Source: Symbiodinium natans (taxonomy: Eukaryota > Sar > Dinophyceae > Suessiales > Symbiodiniaceae). Taken from it: DNA of 64,000 bases. The stretch covers positions 42,216 to 106,215 of the forward strand of contig CAJNDS010000604.1 in assembly GCA_905221605.1 (NCBI GenBank), written 5' to 3'. Shown in pieces: positions 42,480-52,615 of this stretch; position 1 is the first letter of the stretch, and each line of letters opens with the position of its first letter. The notes below the pieces were generated by a model. The model had not been told where the DNA came from, ran no database searches, and saw only the letters and a list, made by a program, of their open reading frames with translations. Made by a program: the position numbers and the translations under genes.

Positions 42480-45400
42480 CTACATGGCGTCTCTGGGCCT
42501 CAAGCCCAAAGTGCCCACATGCCTTGCCAAAGTTTCTTTAGACACGTACTTCGTAAGTACATCAGCACTGTTCAGGGTACCAAGTACTTTGCGGATGATG
42601 ACCATACCTGAAGTTACAAGCTCTTGAACGTACAAGTATCTTAACTGAACGTGACGCGTTTTACGCGAAGTGCCATAGCGCGATGCCATCGACTTACCAG
42701 CCGTGCTATCGGTATGCAAGAACAAGTGCACCTTTGGGATCAAGCGAGATTCCAAGAGAAGTGATCTGAGAAACAGCGCGTCCGCAGCTCCACCGCCGAT
42801 TGCGTAAAGTTCAGCCTCTCCAGAGGAGAGTGCAATCGTTTGCTGCGTCCTGGAGTGCGACTGCAAGTTAACGCCAAGCAGGTAAGTCGCAACTCCGGAA
42901 GTGGAACGCCGTGTATCAGGATCACCAGCCCAGTCAGAATCAACGTAAGTGTGAACATCAAGAGAGGAATGCTTCTCAGACAACCGGATGTTCGGGCGAA
43001 GTTCTTGGACATACTCCTTGGTACCTGCAAGATACCGAAGCAAGTGCTTTAACTTTGCCCAATGATCCGTCGTAGGAGACGCAAGTCCACGCGACAACTC
43101 TTTCACGGCATACATGATGTCCATGCGCAAGTTGCACATCCACAAGAGCTGACCGACAAGTTTGCGATACCGTTTATGCTCCTCAGGATTAAGTGCTTCC
43201 GCAGTCTCGGAAACCTTCTTCAACGCATCCGTGCCAGGAGACGGAGCCGGTTTACAAGTGGACATCCCAGCCTCAGCAAGCATACCTTCAACGTAAGTCG
43301 CGGACATGTACATCTCAACGGAAGTCGGCGTGCGACGCATCTTTCTGCCAAGGAAAGTAGCCTCTGAACCTTCGACAAGCTCACCGGTTATACGCAGGAG
43401 CAACTCTTTCTGAAGTGAAGCTACAATGGCATCAACGTCCTTCTTTGCGCCGAACAACATCAAGTCGTCAACGTAGCACAACACATAAACCTTCCGACCT
43501 GCATGAAAGTAAAGGTTCGGATCACTCTTCATGCGCTGGAAACCTTGCGCCTCAAGTGTAGCTGCCAAGTGGGTCTGCCACAGCGCAGGAGCATTTTTCA
43601 AGCCGTAAAGCGCACGCTTAAGTTTCCAAACCACACCCCCTTCGGGGTAATACTCTACAGGAGGAAGTACCCAAACATCGCCATCCACCAACGCATGCAA
43701 GAACGCCGTGGAGATGTCTGCCAAAGTGATGTGCCAACCACGCGCTACCGCCAAAGTCAACAAGGTCTTCAACGTCAACAAGCTGGGCGTAGACGCATAA
43801 GTGTCATCCGGATCATCAATGAGCTGGTCATAACCACGGACAACAAGTCGACATCGACAAGTGCCATCGCCTTTGCGAACTTTAACCCACTTTGTGGATA
43901 TTACAGTCGCAAGTTGCTCTGGCGTCAGGTCTGACATTTTCTGCTCCGTGAAGACGTCGAAGTCGATCATGCTTTTCATTTCCTTGTTCATGCCAGCTTT
44001 TTCTTCTTCGTAAGTGAATTCAGGCGACTGCCAGAACAAGGGATTGCTCAAACGCTCAGCAAGTGAGATCTCTGTTTCATCTTGGTTGACGCACACAGGA
44101 ACCTCAAGTTCCTGCTTCGTGGTGACGGCAGAAATTCTCAAGTCGAAAATTCGCATCTGCTGGTCAGGCGAGCGGACAAGTGACGAAATGCGCTGCACTT
44201 TCGTCGCTGCTTCAGGGACCTCTGAAGTGTCGCGCTTGCGCTCCGTCGTGACGCCTACGCGCCTTCGCGAAGTCGCAGGCTCAGAGGAAGCTCTTTCAGC
44301 GGAGGAAGTAGGTTCCTCATGACTGCGCTTGTCCTGCCTCTCTGCAAGTTCTTCAGCATCCATCGGTCCCTCAGGCACTGGCAAGTCGGCGGCCGCGCGG
44401 GTTTCCGAAGTCGACTGAAGCTCACGCAACATGTCTTGCTCAAGTTCTTGCGCCAGGTCACCAGCATTTCCTAAGTTTTCCGGAATGGCATCCGGATCGT
44501 CTGGTGGCTCAACCAAGTTCTCTCCAGGTCTCGGCTGCTGCGGTGGAAAGACAAAGTGATCTGTCTCAACTTTTGTGCCTCTAGGGTCCCAGGGCGTTGC
44601 CTTCAGGGACTGCACAAGTGCCAAGTCGAGCTGCTCAGACGGCGGTCTACGCCGAAGTGAACGGATCTTTATCACACCCTGGGGTGTCCCAACGAAGTGC
44701 TGGTTGGACTCTGTGTCTCTTCCGAGCCAAAGTCCTTCTTCCCAAGCCGCGTCCGATTTGGGAAATTTGCCAATTTTGCGAAAGTGAACAACCTCCGCAA
44801 ATCGACAAAGTGCGCCGTTATACGGCTTTCCCCAGCGCTTCTCGAAGGAAGTAAGTCCGTCACTTTTGTGAGCATATCGGTTCATCAACCACTGCGCATG
44901 CTTTACAAGCCAAGTGAACAACGGATGGGTTTTCTGCAAGGTGAACCCAGAATACCTTCCCTCTAAGTCAAGCTTGAGGGTGCGTATTTGGGCATACAAG
45001 TTAGACTGAAGCACTCCAACTGCTCCTTGGGCTTGCTTCCAACCTGTTGGGGAATGACGAACCGAAAGTCCGCCTACCTCCGAAGTGAACTCAGCAACCA
45101 AAGCCTTAAGTGAGGGTTCGGGGTCGATTTGCAAGATGCCAAAAGTGCGCCCGATTTCAAGGATGTATCTCCGAAGTTCTGCCTGAGCATAGACAGAGCG
45201 GCCTTTGGCTGGAACAACGCACGAAAGTCCCATGCCCGACAGCAAGTCCACAGCGGTGAGGAGAGTAACCTGGGGCTCTTCAGGATTATCTCCAAGGAAG
45301 CAGTAGTCAAGTTGAACGACCGGCTGCTTCGTTTTCAAAGTCCTGCTGTGGTTCTGTTTGCTCTTTGCACGGACGCAAATCGGGCACCAAGAACGAAAAG

Positions 45401-48400
45401 GCAGGTGCGTAAGTTCATGCTCTTTACGCTCCGTGAGCGTCGGCTCCGAGGGCGCAGGAAGTCCTCTCGGTCGCCGGGCCGATGTCTCAAACAAGTCAGG
45501 TTCGGCCACCTCGGGAATCTCCTTGACATACAAGTCACGCTTTTCAAAGCAAGTCGCACCACCACAAGCAAAGGGTTCAACAACGTCACGATCTGCACCT
45601 TCAAGTGTCCAATCGTCTTCATCAACCTTCATGCTCCCATGATCGTCAAGTTGTATTGTAACCCGTGCTTTGCTTAACTCGCTCAAGTTCGGACCGCCTT
45701 CGGAACGCTCTGAAGGCACGAACAAGTTCTTTCGTGGCTGACGGTGAAGTCTAATCCACATGGTTGGCAACTGCACCCAAGTGTCGTGGGTGTAGGCCTC
45801 ATTGGTCTGTGGATCCACATCATCAAGTGATCTCTTCACAAAGTTCTCAAGACCTTTCATGGGATCAACTGCTTCATCCGCCACCAAGTCAAACACTCGC
45901 TTTCGGAAAGTATCAGCATATTCACCATGATCTCGCAGGACAACTTCTGGACTAAGTTTCTGGGTTGAAGTCCTAGAACTTGGGACAGGCGGTGGCATTT
46001 CAACATGAACTTCAGGACGGGGCAAAGTTGACTGCTTGCCTACAAGTCTCCTACCTGTTGGTTTCGAAGCAAGTTTGAAGACGGTTTTGCCCTTGAAGTA
46101 CTTATCCTGCTTTGCTCGGGGATCATCACTTTTTCGCCAATCATCATTCAAGGTTTTAGACGAACCATCTTCAAAGTTCATGACTGTCACACGTTCACCT
46201 GTCAAGTCTTTCAACTCAACCGGCCGATCCTTGGTTCCTTCGGGAGAAAACAAAGTTGCTCGACCACGCTTGTGAAGCCTCGTCAAGGTTGCGTTGGCCT
46301 CATCAAGTACCCAACTGTCCGCGTGGTAGTACGTGGGCTTAAGGGTCGGCGCAACAAGTCCAGGAGGAGGTCTCACTGCGAACTGTTCATGGAATCCTTT
46401 GCTGAAGTCTGCATACTCATTCGGATCAAATTCAGCAAGCGTCGGACACAAGAACAGAAGTGAACCATGTCTTGTGACAGGAAAAGTTGCACCCGTGGGA
46501 CCTTCAAGCTGAGATCCCTCAGATGTCAACACTGCCTTGCATCCTTGCTGCAAAAGTCTAGCGACTGAAATCACACTGTACGGTACATCGCACACATAAA
46601 AGTTCAACCAAAGTCGCTGACCATCCAACTCAAAGGCAACAAGCTTTCGACCATAGATCTGCAAAGTCTGGCCTGAAATGCTCTTAAGCGGAGGTGCTCG
46701 TTCTTCAAGTTTCAACAACGGGAAGTCCGGAGCAAAGTCCGGGGGACAGCAATTTGCTGCAGCACCGGAATCAAACAGGATCCAAGTCTCAAGTCCTGTC
46801 TCAACTGATGCAACAGCAACCTCATGCTCGGCCAAGTAGGGGTCATAGAAGGTGGAACTCAAGTGCTCCAAACCCCAATCGGACAACGAAGTCGGATTCG
46901 AGAGCGAAGTTTGATTCGCTTCATTCTTCAACGGCAAGTCGCACACAGGGGACAACTGCCAAGTGGCCACATCACTTCGTGCACCAAGTGAGCGACCAAA
47001 GCCATCAAACACAATGCTTCCACTCAACATGCAATCAAGCGATGCATCACAAGTTGGCGAAACGAAACACGACTGCGTACCAGCAAACATGCTCCCAAGT
47101 GTAATTGCCGCAATGGCAAGTCCAGAGGCCTTCGAAGTAGCCTTGGGTGTCGCCTTGGGCTTCGCCGCGGAGGAAAGTCTCGCAGGCGGCGTTCCCAAAG
47201 TGACAGCACTCACTGGGGCACCCGAAGTTGCCTTCGGCTCCGCAGCATGCGATGGCGGGGCTGAAGTAGCCTTCTCAACAGCAGGTGGTGGCGACACGAC
47301 ACTCCAAGTGTCGTCGTTCCAATCACTCCAAGTGGACGACCAACCATCGTCCCATGCAGGCCACCATTCCTCATCACTCCAACCAAGTCCTACCGCTGCG
47401 ACTAAGTCATCGCTCCACCATTCTTCCTCAAAGTCACCAACTTGCCAAGTGTCATCGACTGACCAATCTTCAAACGAGCCATCCAAAGTGGCATTCTCAT
47501 CAACCGCACTCACACGACCAAGTGGACAATTTGCCGAAACATGTCCTGGTTTGCCACAAGTCCAACAAGCCAAAGCATGCTGACCACGAAGTTTTCCTTT
47601 GCTCTTGCCTTTTCCTTTTCCTTTGCTTCCTCCAAAGTCCTTTCCTTTTCCTTTTCCTTTCTGTGCAGTGTGAAAACTCAAGTGTGGGTTCTTTCCTTTG
47701 CTCTTGCTCTTTCCTTTTCCTTTTCCTTTAAAGTAGCCGAAGCCACTTTTGCCGAAGCCTTTCTTTCCTTTAAGTCCTCCAATGTCCATTGGTGCTGGGC
47801 CTTGATTCGACGAAGACGAGTTGCTCATGATCAAGTGCCTGGACTGATAGTACTCGACTATCGTGGCTTTGATGTCTTCGTAAGTCGTCAAGGTCCGAGC
47901 ATTCAACCTCAAGTGCTGCTGGAGCGCACCGGAAGTCTTATTCAACAACGTAGCGACAAGCACGCTGTCAGGCAAGTCAGCACCGGTCTGTCGCTCATAC
48001 TTTGTCTTGATCGTCTCCCAAGTGTTGAAATCCTGCTCGAACGTATGCGACCCAAACCGAAAGTCAAGCAACTGCGTCAGAAGTGAAACATGCCTCGCAG
48101 CATCTGGCAACGCAAACTTCTTGACAAGTCGACGCCAAGTCTCAAACCCATTCGAGTCGTAGTTCTGACGAACCACAAGCAATGCCGACTCTGACGTCAA
48201 GTTCGCAAGCAGATAATGCAACTTCCGACTGAAAGTGACTCTACCTGCCGTCGCGGTCTGATCAAGTGCTGCAACACCTTCTTCTGTAAGCACGTGCACC
48301 TCAAGTGCCTCATCCGTGAGCGGTGCCTCATCATTCTCGTGCTGTTCCAAGTACCTTGCAGCCTGTGCATCAAACATCGACAAGTACGCGCGAAACTTCC

Positions 48401-48497
48401 ACGACCATTCTTCCCATTCCGCAGGTTTACCTGAGAAAGTCGGTGGCAACGGTAGCCTAAGCTTACCGGTGAAGTCGTTCTCTCCTTCAAGTGACAT
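42480..48497 (-). CDS. Copia Gag-Pol polyprotein
   Basis: 2005 residues in one frame, Met at 48497 about 46 bases inside the 5' LTR, stop TAG at 42480-42482. Domains in order: Gag capsid region (about 1-225); Gly/Lys-rich linker; CCHC zinc knuckle (CWTCGKPGHVSANC, about 311-324); Trp/Asp-rich acidic segment (about 340-400); aspartic protease with DSGA (about 576); zinc-binding HLPFRSWCPIC ahead of the integrase core; integrase with Asp in QLDYCFLG (about 1064) and Asp in LQIDPEP (about 1118); reverse transcriptase with CYVDDLMLFG (about 1676); RNase H with DSDWAGD (about 1854), SSGEAELYAI and HTDSTAGKS. At the integrase position that normally reads N-G-x-x-E, this copy has QGAVGVLQ, so the third catalytic residue appears replaced by Gly (about 1159). 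The length exceeds that of a typical copia polyprotein of about 1,400 residues, mainly in Gag and linkers. Confidence 0.95.
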   Translation of the reverse strand: MSLEGENDFTGKLRLPLPPTFSGKPAEWEEWSWKFRAYLSMFDAQAARYLEQHENDEAPLTDEALEVHVLTEEGVAALDQTATAGRVTFSRKLHYLLANLTSESALLVVRQNYDSNGFETWRRLVKKFALPDAARHVSLLTQLLDFRFGSHTFEQDFNTWETIKTKYERQTGADLPDSVLVATLLNKTSGALQQHLRLNARTLTTYEDIKATIVEYYQSRHLIMSNSSSSNQGPAPMDIGGLKGKKGFGKSGFGYFKGKGKGKSKSKGKNPHLSFHTAQKGKGKGKDFGGSKGKGKGKSKGKLRGQHALACWTCGKPGHVSANCPLGRVSAVDENATLDGSFEDWSVDDTWQVGDFEEEWWSDDLVAAVGLGWSDEEWWPAWDDGWSSTWSDWNDDTWSVVSPPPAVEKATSAPPSHAAEPKATSGAPVSAVTLGTPPARLSSAAKPKATPKATSKASGLAIAAITLGSMFAGTQSCFVSPTCDASLDCMLSGSIVFDGFGRSLGARSDVATWQLSPVCDLPLKNEANQTSLSNPTSLSDWGLEHLSSTFYDPYLAEHEVAVASVETGLETWILFDSGAAANCCPPDFAPDFPLLKLEERAPPLKSISGQTLQIYGRKLVAFELDGQRLWLNFYVCDVPYSVISVARLLQQGCKAVLTSEGSQLEGPTGATFPVTRHGSLLFLCPTLAEFDPNEYADFSKGFHEQFAVRPPPGLVAPTLKPTYYHADSWVLDEANATLTRLHKRGRATLFSPEGTKDRPVELKDLTGERVTVMNFEDGSSKTLNDDWRKSDDPRAKQDKYFKGKTVFKLASKPTGRRLVGKQSTLPRPEVHVEMPPPVPSSRTSTQKLSPEVVLRDHGEYADTFRKRVFDLVADEAVDPMKGLENFVKRSLDDVDPQTNEAYTHDTWVQLPTMWIRLHRQPRKNLFVPSERSEGGPNLSELSKARVTIQLDDHGSMKVDEDDWTLEGADRDVVEPFACGGATCFEKRDLYVKEIPEVAEPDLFETSARRPRGLPAPSEPTLTERKEHELTHLPFRSWCPICVRAKSKQNHSRTLKTKQPVVQLDYCFLGDNPEEPQVTLLTAVDLLSGMGLSCVVPAKGRSVYAQAELRRYILEIGRTFGILQIDPEPSLKALVAEFTSEVGGLSVRHSPTGWKQAQGAVGVLQSNLYAQIRTLKLDLEGRYSGFTLQKTHPLFTWLVKHAQWLMNRYAHKSDGLTSFEKRWGKPYNGALCRFAEVVHFRKIGKFPKSDAAWEEGLWLGRDTESNQHFVGTPQGVIKIRSLRRRPPSEQLDLALVQSLKATPWDPRGTKVETDHFVFPPQQPRPGENLVEPPDDPDAIPENLGNAGDLAQELEQDMLRELQSTSETRAAADLPVPEGPMDAEELAERQDKRSHEEPTSSAERASSEPATSRRRVGVTTERKRDTSEVPEAATKVQRISSLVRSPDQQMRIFDLRISAVTTKQELEVPVCVNQDETEISLAERLSNPLFWQSPEFTYEEEKAGMNKEMKSMIDFDVFTEQKMSDLTPEQLATVISTKWVKVRKGDGTCRCRLVVRGYDQLIDDPDDTYASTPSLLTLKTLLTLAVARGWHITLADISTAFLHALVDGDVWVLPPVEYYPEGGVVWKLKRALYGLKNAPALWQTHLAATLEAQGFQRMKSDPNLYFHAGRKVYVLCYVDDLMLFGAKKDVDAIVASLQKELLLRITGELVEGSEATFLGRKMRRTPTSVEMYMSATYVEGMLAEAGMSTCKPAPSPGTDALKKVSETAEALNPEEHKRYRKLVGQLLWMCNLRMDIMYAVKELSRGLASPTTDHWAKLKHLLRYLAGTKEYVQELRPNIRLSEKHSSLDVHTYVDSDWAGDPDTRRSTSGVATYLLGVNLQSHSRTQQTIALSSGEAELYAIGGGAADALFLRSLLLESRLIPKVHLFLHTDSTAGKSMASRYGTSRKTRHVQLRYLYVQELVTSGMVIIRKVLGTLNSADVLTKYVSKETLARHVGTLGLRPRDAM

Positions 48498-48524
48498 TTG
48501 GGCTCTACCAAAGTTCTACTGGAG

Positions 48525-48542
48525 CTTTCAGCTCCGCTACTA
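48525..48542 (-). other. Primer-binding-site candidate
   Basis: The first sense bases after the 5' LTR are TAGTAGCGGAGCTG. They agree at 9 of 11 positions with the initiator-Met tRNA 3' complement as used in other copia elements (TGGTAGCAGAG). Plausible but imperfect, including at base 2. Confidence 0.4.
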
Positions 48543-48706
48543 TGAAAAAGTAACTGAGGTCACTGAGCTCAACAACACAAGTGAGATATCCGAAGCTGCA
48601 AGTATGTTTTCGCACAGGCATCAAGTCTTGATCCTTGAGCCAACCGAAGTTGGTCATGCTGTCTGCACATCAAGTCTGGAGGACTCGGGAAGTGTGTATT
48701 TTCTCA
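48543..48706 (-). repeat. 5' LTR
   Basis: 164 bp, identical to the 3' LTR by eye. Transcription of the element should start within it and run leftwards. Confidence 0.95.
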
Positions 48707-48711
48707 CACAC
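48707..48711 (+). other. Target-site duplication, right
   Basis: CACAC, matching 40271-40275. Confidence 0.75.
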
Positions 48712-48740
48712 AATCAAACAAACAAACAAACAAACATACA

Positions 48741-48774
<34 letters not shown>

Positions 48775-48800
48775 CATATATATATATGTATATATGGATC
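48712..48800. repeat. CAAA and CATA tetranucleotide repeats
   Basis: CAAACAAACAAACAAACA followed by CATACATACATA and TATATA, directly beside the right target duplication. Confidence 0.9.
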
Positions 48801-50850
48801 AAGGCACTGCACATAGATGTTGTTTTTCAGTCTGCTCGAGCAGCGAAATCTCCCCCCGTACGGTGCACACGGGGTAACAGCGCAATTACACTTCGTGACC
48901 CTCTTCTTCCTGTCCCACCCTTCTTCAATTGATGACTGCAAGACGAGCCGTTACATCATCATGTCTTGTGATTCGTATATTCTTAGTATCGTTATGCATA
49001 CATTGCAATACTTTACATGTTACGGGTGTCATAGCGATGCAATCAATTCCCACAGGCCATTCAATTACTCGTACCCAGTTATCGTGTAAAAAGGCGAGAA
49101 CTATTACAACGGATCTCACAACCATTTCGTTGCTGTGATGCGCCCCTCAAACTCCCAGGGGTCTACAATGTCACGGTGAACGCCTTCCCCTTGACGGACA
49201 AGCCCGTTTCCATGTTCAAGAGAGGTGCTGAAGGGGACACGGAGACGAGGCCGCGCTGCGCTTCTTTTCAGGTGGTGAATCTCCAAGGTCTCCGAATGTC
49301 GGTTCTTTGCACGGGGAATCCCTCTAAGAGATTGCTTCTTCAAGGATTTGGCCGATGCTCCGCAGGGTCTGGAGGGGCCCTCTTTTCGAGCAGGTGTCCG
49401 CGCCGGCCTTCTTCTGGCCTTCTCTGGCTTCTGGATTGGCTCTGCTGTTTTTCTTTGGCCTTCCGGCCTCTTGGCTTTTCGTTTGGCTTTGGTAGCTTTT
49501 GGCTCTTCTGGGCTTCTTGGTTTCAGAAACTCAGAAACTCAGAAACTCAGAAGCCTCTTCTCTTGGCTTCGTCGGGGATGAAAAGACTCATGAGGCCTCC
49601 AGGAATCGACGTCGAGCTGAAAACAAACGGAAGCGTTGGGGAAGCGCGCAGGGAAAGCTTGGGAGATCGAAGAGAGAGCTTTCGAGGCAAAGCACAGGGG
49701 ATTCCGCGGGATTCTGTGTGTGCGAGTGATGAGAGCTGACGAGAGCTGATGAGAGCTGAGAGAGTGAGTGGAGCGCTGTCGAGCACGCAAATGGGGGGGG
49801 GGATGGTACGGCTGCTGTCAAGCGTCGTCATCACCAAGTGGAGTTTGGAGGGAAGGTCCCAGCATGGGGGAGGCAGGCCCCGAAAGCACAAGGAAGGAAG
49901 GTCTGCGAGCAAAGGAATCGAGCTCATGAAGCAGATGGGCGAGGTGAAGAACGGGCCGTTGAAGATCATTGGGCCGCAACCACAAGGGGCCGACACGAGG
50001 ACCACCAGAAGCAGAGCACACATCAGGATGGGAGGTGCTTAACACCACTTCGCAAGTCAACGCGTCTTTCTCCAAGAACGGAGGACCGTCGGAAAGCAAG
50101 GGCGAGGCGAGGAGCCCGAAAACTTGAGAAAACACAACTTGGTGTACACTCGCTCAACCGGCGAAAGCTCCAAGTCCGCACGGCCTACATGTGCTCCATC
50201 ATGCGACTATGCCCCAAGCAGATCCTCGGGATTTCGGGTGGAGGGGTGGAGGGGTGGAGGGGTGGAGGGGGAGATCCAGCAGTCCCTACCAAGCTGGGTG
50301 TTGTTGGCGTGGATGCCCACGAGACCATTGAGGAGGTACGGCGACTAGTGACTAGCAATCCTCCAGGAAAGTCTCCCCACTTCCCCTGCACCTCTCAAGG
50401 CCAGGGACATCGCCATCATCGCTATGGCCGACCATGAGCCACTCATCGTCCAAGTCCTGTGGGGAGAACCCAAGTCACAAGTTGCAACGATGCTGAGAGA
50501 ACAGACACAAGGCCAGGGCGGGCTCCACTGGAGAAGTTTCCTGGGCAGGAGAGGCACAAAGCAACATGTCTGAAACAGCCTCACAAAACCCAGCAGTGAA
50601 GGATAGAGTCCTGGGCATAGGGCATTGCGGATGGGAAGGGCGTGCCCTGCGCACGAAGGGGGGGTGTTCCTGGGCAGAAGAAGAAGAAGATAAAGAATGA
50701 CGAAAAGAAAGAAGGCTTCAAATCAAGGGCAACCGTCTAAATAGTGGTCGCTATCCTCTACCCGACCCTTCTCTTTTGAGCTTTCTCTCCATCTGTCTGT
50801 CGGAATCCCTGGCTCTCTCCGCTCCTTTGTCGCTCTCTTCGCTCGGAGTG
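48801..50850. other. Unassigned DNA
   Basis: No recognised gene. Contains TTGGCTTTT/TTCTGGCC-rich stretches (49400-49530), a triple CAGAAACT repeat (49524-49550), a GAGCTGA(C/T)GA repeat (49734-49760) and a GGGTGGA repeat (50238-50270). Confidence 0.4.
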
Positions 50851-50875
50851 CCTCGGAATGCCGATCCCTCTCGAG

Positions 50876-52511
50876 CCTGGACAGGACCCTGCGAGTGGAG
50901 CGTCTGGAGCAGCTTGCCCAGGACAGCCTTTCTTTCTTACGCGAAATTCGACTTTCTCAGACATTTCTGGCAAAGAGAGGCGAGGAAAACGGTTCTGACG
51001 CTACAACAGATGGTGCATGGTGGGGAGAGACAGAGAGAGAGAGAGAGAGGGAAGAGAGCCAAAACGTGAAAGGAAGGCCACCAACACCAACACCAACACA
51101 CAACAACAACGAAGAGAAGCTCCCCTTGAACAGAGCCCCCAAAGAAGTAGAGGCCTTTTCCTGAACCCAAGAGACGGAACAGAGACGGAACAGAGACGGA
51201 ACAGGAGAAGCCCTTGGCAGTGGGTTCGGAAGCGTTGTCTTCCATGGAGCTGGCGGCGCGCGCGGCGCGGCAGACCAGCCACGCGCTCAACGAGGCGCGC
51301 GCGCGCCCTCGAAGAGAAGTGTTGGGGGGAGGCGAGGGGGAAGCTCTAAGTTGTGAGAAATTTGCAATTAAGAAAAGCATGTCTTTGAAGAAGCGCCCCC
51401 TTCTGCCCCCAAGTCCCCCTTCGAGAGAGGCTCCCAGAGTGAAAAGAGGCCCCAAAGAGCCAAAGCCAAAAAGCCAAAGCGGCAAAGCCAAAGCAGCAAA
51501 GCAGCAAAGCCTCCCCCCCCCCCTCCTCCCTCCTCCCCGCATCCAAACAGAGTCCCCCCCCCCCCCCCCGTGTGTTGAATTTGGTAGTTCGTCGTGTAGT
51601 TCTTTTTTCCTCCCTGTGGTCGGAGGTCGACGCGCGGCAGAAGGCGGCAGAAGAGAAGAAGCAAGTCCTGGAGGAGCACGCTGAGGAGCTCTCGAAGACG
51701 CCCGGCAGAGATCTAGTCTGCAAAAGAGCTGCACCAGAGCTGTACCAGAATTCTTGACAGCGGCGTACGCGAAACATCTAAAAAATCCTGGGCTCTTCGC
51801 TCTTCCCCGCAGCGCGCAGCGTCCCACGCCGCAGTCTCACGCCCTTTCTTTGGCAAACGAGGACGTTGGGTGACATCGACCGGGCCTCAGAATAACAAAG
51901 CTCCGCGGCACGTGCTTTTCTCAAAAGATTGTTCAAAGAGGGAGATTCTCAGTTCTCACTCACTTCTGAAGAAAGGCCGATGGGTTCTCGCAGGCCACTC
52001 CACAACAGGCCTGCAGCGAAGCGCGAAAGCAAAAAGAGAGCATGTGCCACGTGCCACGTGCTGGCGTTCTCTTTCTCTCTTTCTGACTCTGTCTCTCTTT
52101 TTTATAGGAGGTTTTTGTTCGCGTGCTTTTTTAGAGCGGAGGTCGCCAGAGGTGCCGAGGAAGCCCTACGGCTCCGCGGGCTCTGGCAGGCGCCGACCTC
52201 AGAGTGGGTGGGAACCTCTTTCCTGAAACGAGAGAGAGAGAGAGAGAGAGAGCATTCAAAAGCTGGTTTCGTTCGCTCTCAGAGGAAGACCAGAACAGCA
52301 GCCTCGCGGCCGAGCAGGAGAAGCGACAGCTGGTCGACCGGCGCCGGGCCCAGGGAGGGCCGAGGGGACTCACCCCCTCTCTGGCATAACCGGGGCGCCT
52401 CGAGGATACAAAGAGAAGAGTCTGAGCTTGAGAGTGAGAGAGGGAGAGAGAAACAAAGCAACAAGAAAGTAGCTCTCTCTCTCTCTCTCTCTCTCGCTCT
52501 CTCTCTCTCTA

Positions 52512-52551
<40 letters not shown>

Positions 52552-52581
52552 TTTGACAGAGAAGGAGCAACAGAGCGCATA

Positions 52582-52615
<34 letters not shown>

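Larger units (their letters stand above)
40276..48706 (-). mobile_element. Complete Ty1/copia LTR retrotransposon
   Basis: 8,431 bp. Identical 164-bp LTRs with TG...CA ends and a 5-bp flanking repeat bound a 6-kb Gag-Pol frame read leftwards, with protease, integrase, reverse transcriptase and RNase H in copia order (integrase before RT). Identical LTRs and an uninterrupted polyprotein indicate a recent insertion. Sense-strand features are a possible initiator-Met-like primer site beside the 5' LTR and a purine tract beside the 3' LTR. Between the end of pol and the 3' LTR lie about 2 kb with one or two further frames, unusual for a simple copia element. AAGT occurs about 242 times on the plus strand throughout the element. 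Confidence 0.95.
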
